64,000 nt of DNA, taken from positions 176,633-240,632 of the forward strand of contig NZ_JACAGN010000002.1 of the NCBI RefSeq assembly GCF_030324495.1, in the 5' to 3' direction. Numbering within the stretch: the first letter of the stretch is position 1; every line of letters begins with the position of its first letter. The position numbers and the translations under genes were made by a program. Below are positions 62,115-64,000 of this stretch, in pieces. Below the pieces are notes generated by a model. That model ran no database searches. It was not told where the DNA came from and was given only the letters and a program-made list of their open reading frames with translations. This stretch comes from Myroides sp. 1354 (GTDB taxonomy: Bacteria; Bacteroidota; Bacteroidia; Flavobacteriales; Flavobacteriaceae).

Positions 62115-62915
62115 TTATTTTTTAGTTGCTTTCTCTTGATTTAAATTTACTTGATCGACTGTTAAAGTATCTTGTGATGTCTGTTCTTTTAATTTGTCTC
62201 CTAATAAATCTAAGAATTCCAAGGCTAAAACCCCCGTTCGAGAAGAGATTTTATCTCGTTCTGTAATTCCCGCATTCAAATACCCCGACATAATATCATC
62301 ATCCGAAACGAAATAAGCAAAACCTATAACATAGTCTTTTGGGATACTATAGTCTTTAATTAAGACATATTCATCCATCACATTCAAAAACTTATCTTTT
62401 CTCATTTCTTGTTTTTCGTACTTCAACGCTTTTTTCAACATAGCCGTACGCCCGCTAATCCAATTGACAATTGCACTGACAGGGATAATTCCAGATCCTG
62501 AAGTAGCCGTATACAAGCGTCGTTCTGCAGGTGTATAACGTCTTGCTCCTTCAGGAACTAACCCCAAAGAAGAAGAGGAAATATGGGTAATGACAATTTC
62601 ATTCAACTGTCGATTAAGGTCATTGGGTTCAAGGGGAATTAAAACAATATCGCGTTTAAAGTCGATATCATCTAATACATAGCGATAACCAATAAACAAA
62701 GGTCCTGAAAACATCAAAGTATCATTCTCTTGTGCTTGAATAGAAAAATATCCACCAGGTTCAGTCACCAAGGCATCTCCTGTATTGATATTAGAAACAT
62801 AGATTCCCTTCAGATCTTTGCTTCTAGATACAATTTTTCCTTGTAACTTCACTCGATCTTGGGCCAATACTCCTACTCCAACTATCAACAACAAAAAGGT
62901 TAAAACTAATTTCAT
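62115..62915 (-). CDS. Secreted protein with carboxypeptidase-like regulatory domain
   Basis: 266 residues. Signal peptide (1-18, GVLAQ), then a CarboxypepD_reg-like domain (VKLQGKIVSRSKDLKGIYVS, VTEPGGYFSIQAQENDTLMF), then a helical part with YTPAERRLYTATSGSG. This architecture is common and uncharacterised in Flavobacteriia. It likely faces the periplasm or outer membrane. The stop lies 39 bases before the tatA start on the same strand. Confidence 0.8.
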   Translation of the reverse strand: MKLVLTFLLLIVGVGVLAQDRVKLQGKIVSRSKDLKGIYVSNINTGDALVTEPGGYFSIQAQENDTLMFSGPLFIGYRYVLDDIDFKRDIVLIPLEPNDLNRQLNEIVITHISSSSLGLVPEGARRYTPAERRLYTATSGSGIIPVSAIVNWISGRTAMLKKALKYEKQEMRKDKFLNVMDEYVLIKDYSIPKDYVIGFAYFVSDDDIMSGYLNAGITERDKISSRTGVLALEFLDLLGDKLKEQTSQDTLTVDQVNLNQEKATKK

Positions 62916-63046
62916 CTATTAATATATTAATGAAGTCCGTAAAAATATCTTATAAATACAGAAAGCAAAATTTTAATCGTGTAAAGTTATGTTAAATATA
63001 AAATACCAAGAATATAAACCCTTTTTTTCATTTGACGAATAAAGTC

Positions 63047-63054
63047 TATTTTTG
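63047..63054 (+). promoter_or_regulatory. -7 box TATTTTTG of pepE
   Basis: Perfect TAnnTTTG, 21 bases before the ATG at 63076. It overlaps the TTG at 63052, so that codon is not the start. Confidence 0.65.
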
Positions 63055-63075
63055 TTACTTCATAATAGCACAATC

Positions 63076-63783
63076 ATGAGAAACATCATTATAGCCAGTA
63101 CTTCAACCTTACACAACCAAGGGTATCTGGAATATTTACTTCCGACTTTGTCCCATCATTTTAAAGCTGGGTCGACACTTATTTTTATTCCTTATGCTCG
63201 TCCTAGTGGTATAAGCCACGATGACTATACAACTAAGGTACGCGAAGCTTTTCAATCACTCAATATCCAAGTAAAAGGTCTTCATGAATTTGAGAACCCA
63301 AAAGAAGCGATTCAATCCGCGGATGGGATTTTTACAGGAGGTGGAAATACATTTTTATTAGTGAAGCAGTTATATGCCCATGACTTAATTCCAACGATTA
63401 CAGTCGCAGTTAACCAAGGAACACCTTATTTAGGCTGCAGTGCAGGAAGTAATATTTGTGGTTTAACGATGGAAACAACCAATGATATGCCAATTACTTA
63501 TCCTCCATCATTTAAAACTTTTGGATTTGTACCTTTCAATATCAACCCTCATTATTTAGACCCTATCGAAGGTTCTACTCATATGGGAGAAACGAGAGAA
63601 ACGAGAATCAACGAATTTCACACAATCAACTCACAACCTGTTGTAGGATTACGAGAAGGTAGTTGGTTAAAAGTTTCAGGGAATCAAATAGTTTTAGGTG
63701 GAACGTTAACTGCGCGTATTTTTGAACAAGGTCAAGCGGCTTATGAAGTTGAGCCAAACACAGATTTAAGTACTTTAAAATAA
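63076..63783 (+). CDS. pepE: Alpha-aspartyl dipeptidase (peptidase E, S51)
   Basis: 235 residues from the ATG at 63076 (MRNIIIASTSTLHNQGYLEY). Segments IFTGGGNTFLLVKQL, the nucleophile elbow YLGCSAGSNICG (Ser) and FNINPHYLDP (His) match peptidase E, which cuts Asp-X dipeptides in the cytoplasm with a Ser-His-Glu triad. A terminator follows directly. Confidence 0.95.
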   Translation: MRNIIIASTSTLHNQGYLEYLLPTLSHHFKAGSTLIFIPYARPSGISHDDYTTKVREAFQSLNIQVKGLHEFENPKEAIQSADGIFTGGGNTFLLVKQLYAHDLIPTITVAVNQGTPYLGCSAGSNICGLTMETTNDMPITYPPSFKTFGFVPFNINPHYLDPIEGSTHMGETRETRINEFHTINSQPVVGLREGSWLKVSGNQIVLGGTLTARIFEQGQAAYEVEPNTDLSTLK

Positions 63784-63788
63784 AAAAA

Positions 63789-63808
63789 GCCTGCATTAGC
63801 AGGCTTTT
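63789..63808 (+). terminator. Terminator of pepE
   Basis: Stem GCCTGC / GCAGGC (with flanking A/T pairs), loop ATTA, then TTTTCTTTT. Confidence 0.85.
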
Positions 63809-63815
63809 CTTTTAG

Positions 63816-63888
<73 letters not shown>

Positions 63889-63921
63889 AGGTGATGATCT
63901 TTGAAAACTTTCATCAAGTTT

Positions 63922-63997
<76 letters not shown>

Positions 63998-64000
63998 AGG

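Overview
This AT-rich window comes from a bacterium of the phylum Bacteroidota, most likely family Flavobacteriaceae (Myroides or a close relative; the genus is a guess). The evidence is a SusC/SusD pair, a protease with a type IX secretion sorting domain, DUF4271 and DUF4296 genes, the flavobacterial order of the division and cell-wall cluster, and repeated -7 boxes of the form TAnnTTTG.

Layout. 1-1180: the end of a TonB-dependent receptor gene and a small metal-binding protein. 1180-7180: an accessory stretch with a secreted cysteine-containing protein, a TIR/deoxyribosyltransferase-like protein, a GNAT / ASCH / P-loop kinase operon, a membrane protein and the N-terminal remnant of a Bacteroidota-type integrase beside tRNA-Arg(TCG); it looks like a decayed tRNA island. 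7272-8872: a YqeY protein and an AraC-type regulator. 9173-15567: a six-gene locus resembling a chaperone-usher fimbrial operon (three pilin-like proteins, a chaperone-like protein, a two-domain subunit and a large outer-membrane barrel). 15600-32400: a lipoprotein, then the dcw cluster on the minus strand, transcribed mraZ-rsmH-ftsL-PBP-murE-mraY-murD-ftsW-murG-murC-ftsQ-ftsA-ftsZ, with putative MraZ boxes at its promoter. 33045-35128: an alpha/beta hydrolase, EngB and a LuxR-type regulator with a degenerate receiver. 35255-40190: a SusCD pair preceded by a long leader with a 36-codon ORF ending in three Cys codons that overlap a hairpin. 40298-50891: housekeeping genes (tyrS, a reductase, a DUF4296 lipoprotein, dihydroorotase, a DPM-type glycosyltransferase, DUF4271, hemD-like, pckA, DUF423, saccharopine dehydrogenase family). 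50957-55764: surface proteins and a polytopic membrane protein. 55751-63783: a fused ABC ATPase, OsmC, two tiny candidate transcription units, an exonuclease, a serine hydrolase, an O-methyltransferase, PAP2, TatA, a surface protein and peptidase E. 63816-64000: two tandem tRNA-Gly(TCC) genes.

The two most notable structures are the chaperone-usher-like operon, which is not the usual (type V) pilus of this phylum, and the cysteine-codon leader with competing hairpins upstream of SusC, which looks like a transcription attenuator. Several reading frames are given shorter starts than the longest possible one because a perfect -7 promoter box or a terminator lies inside the longer version.
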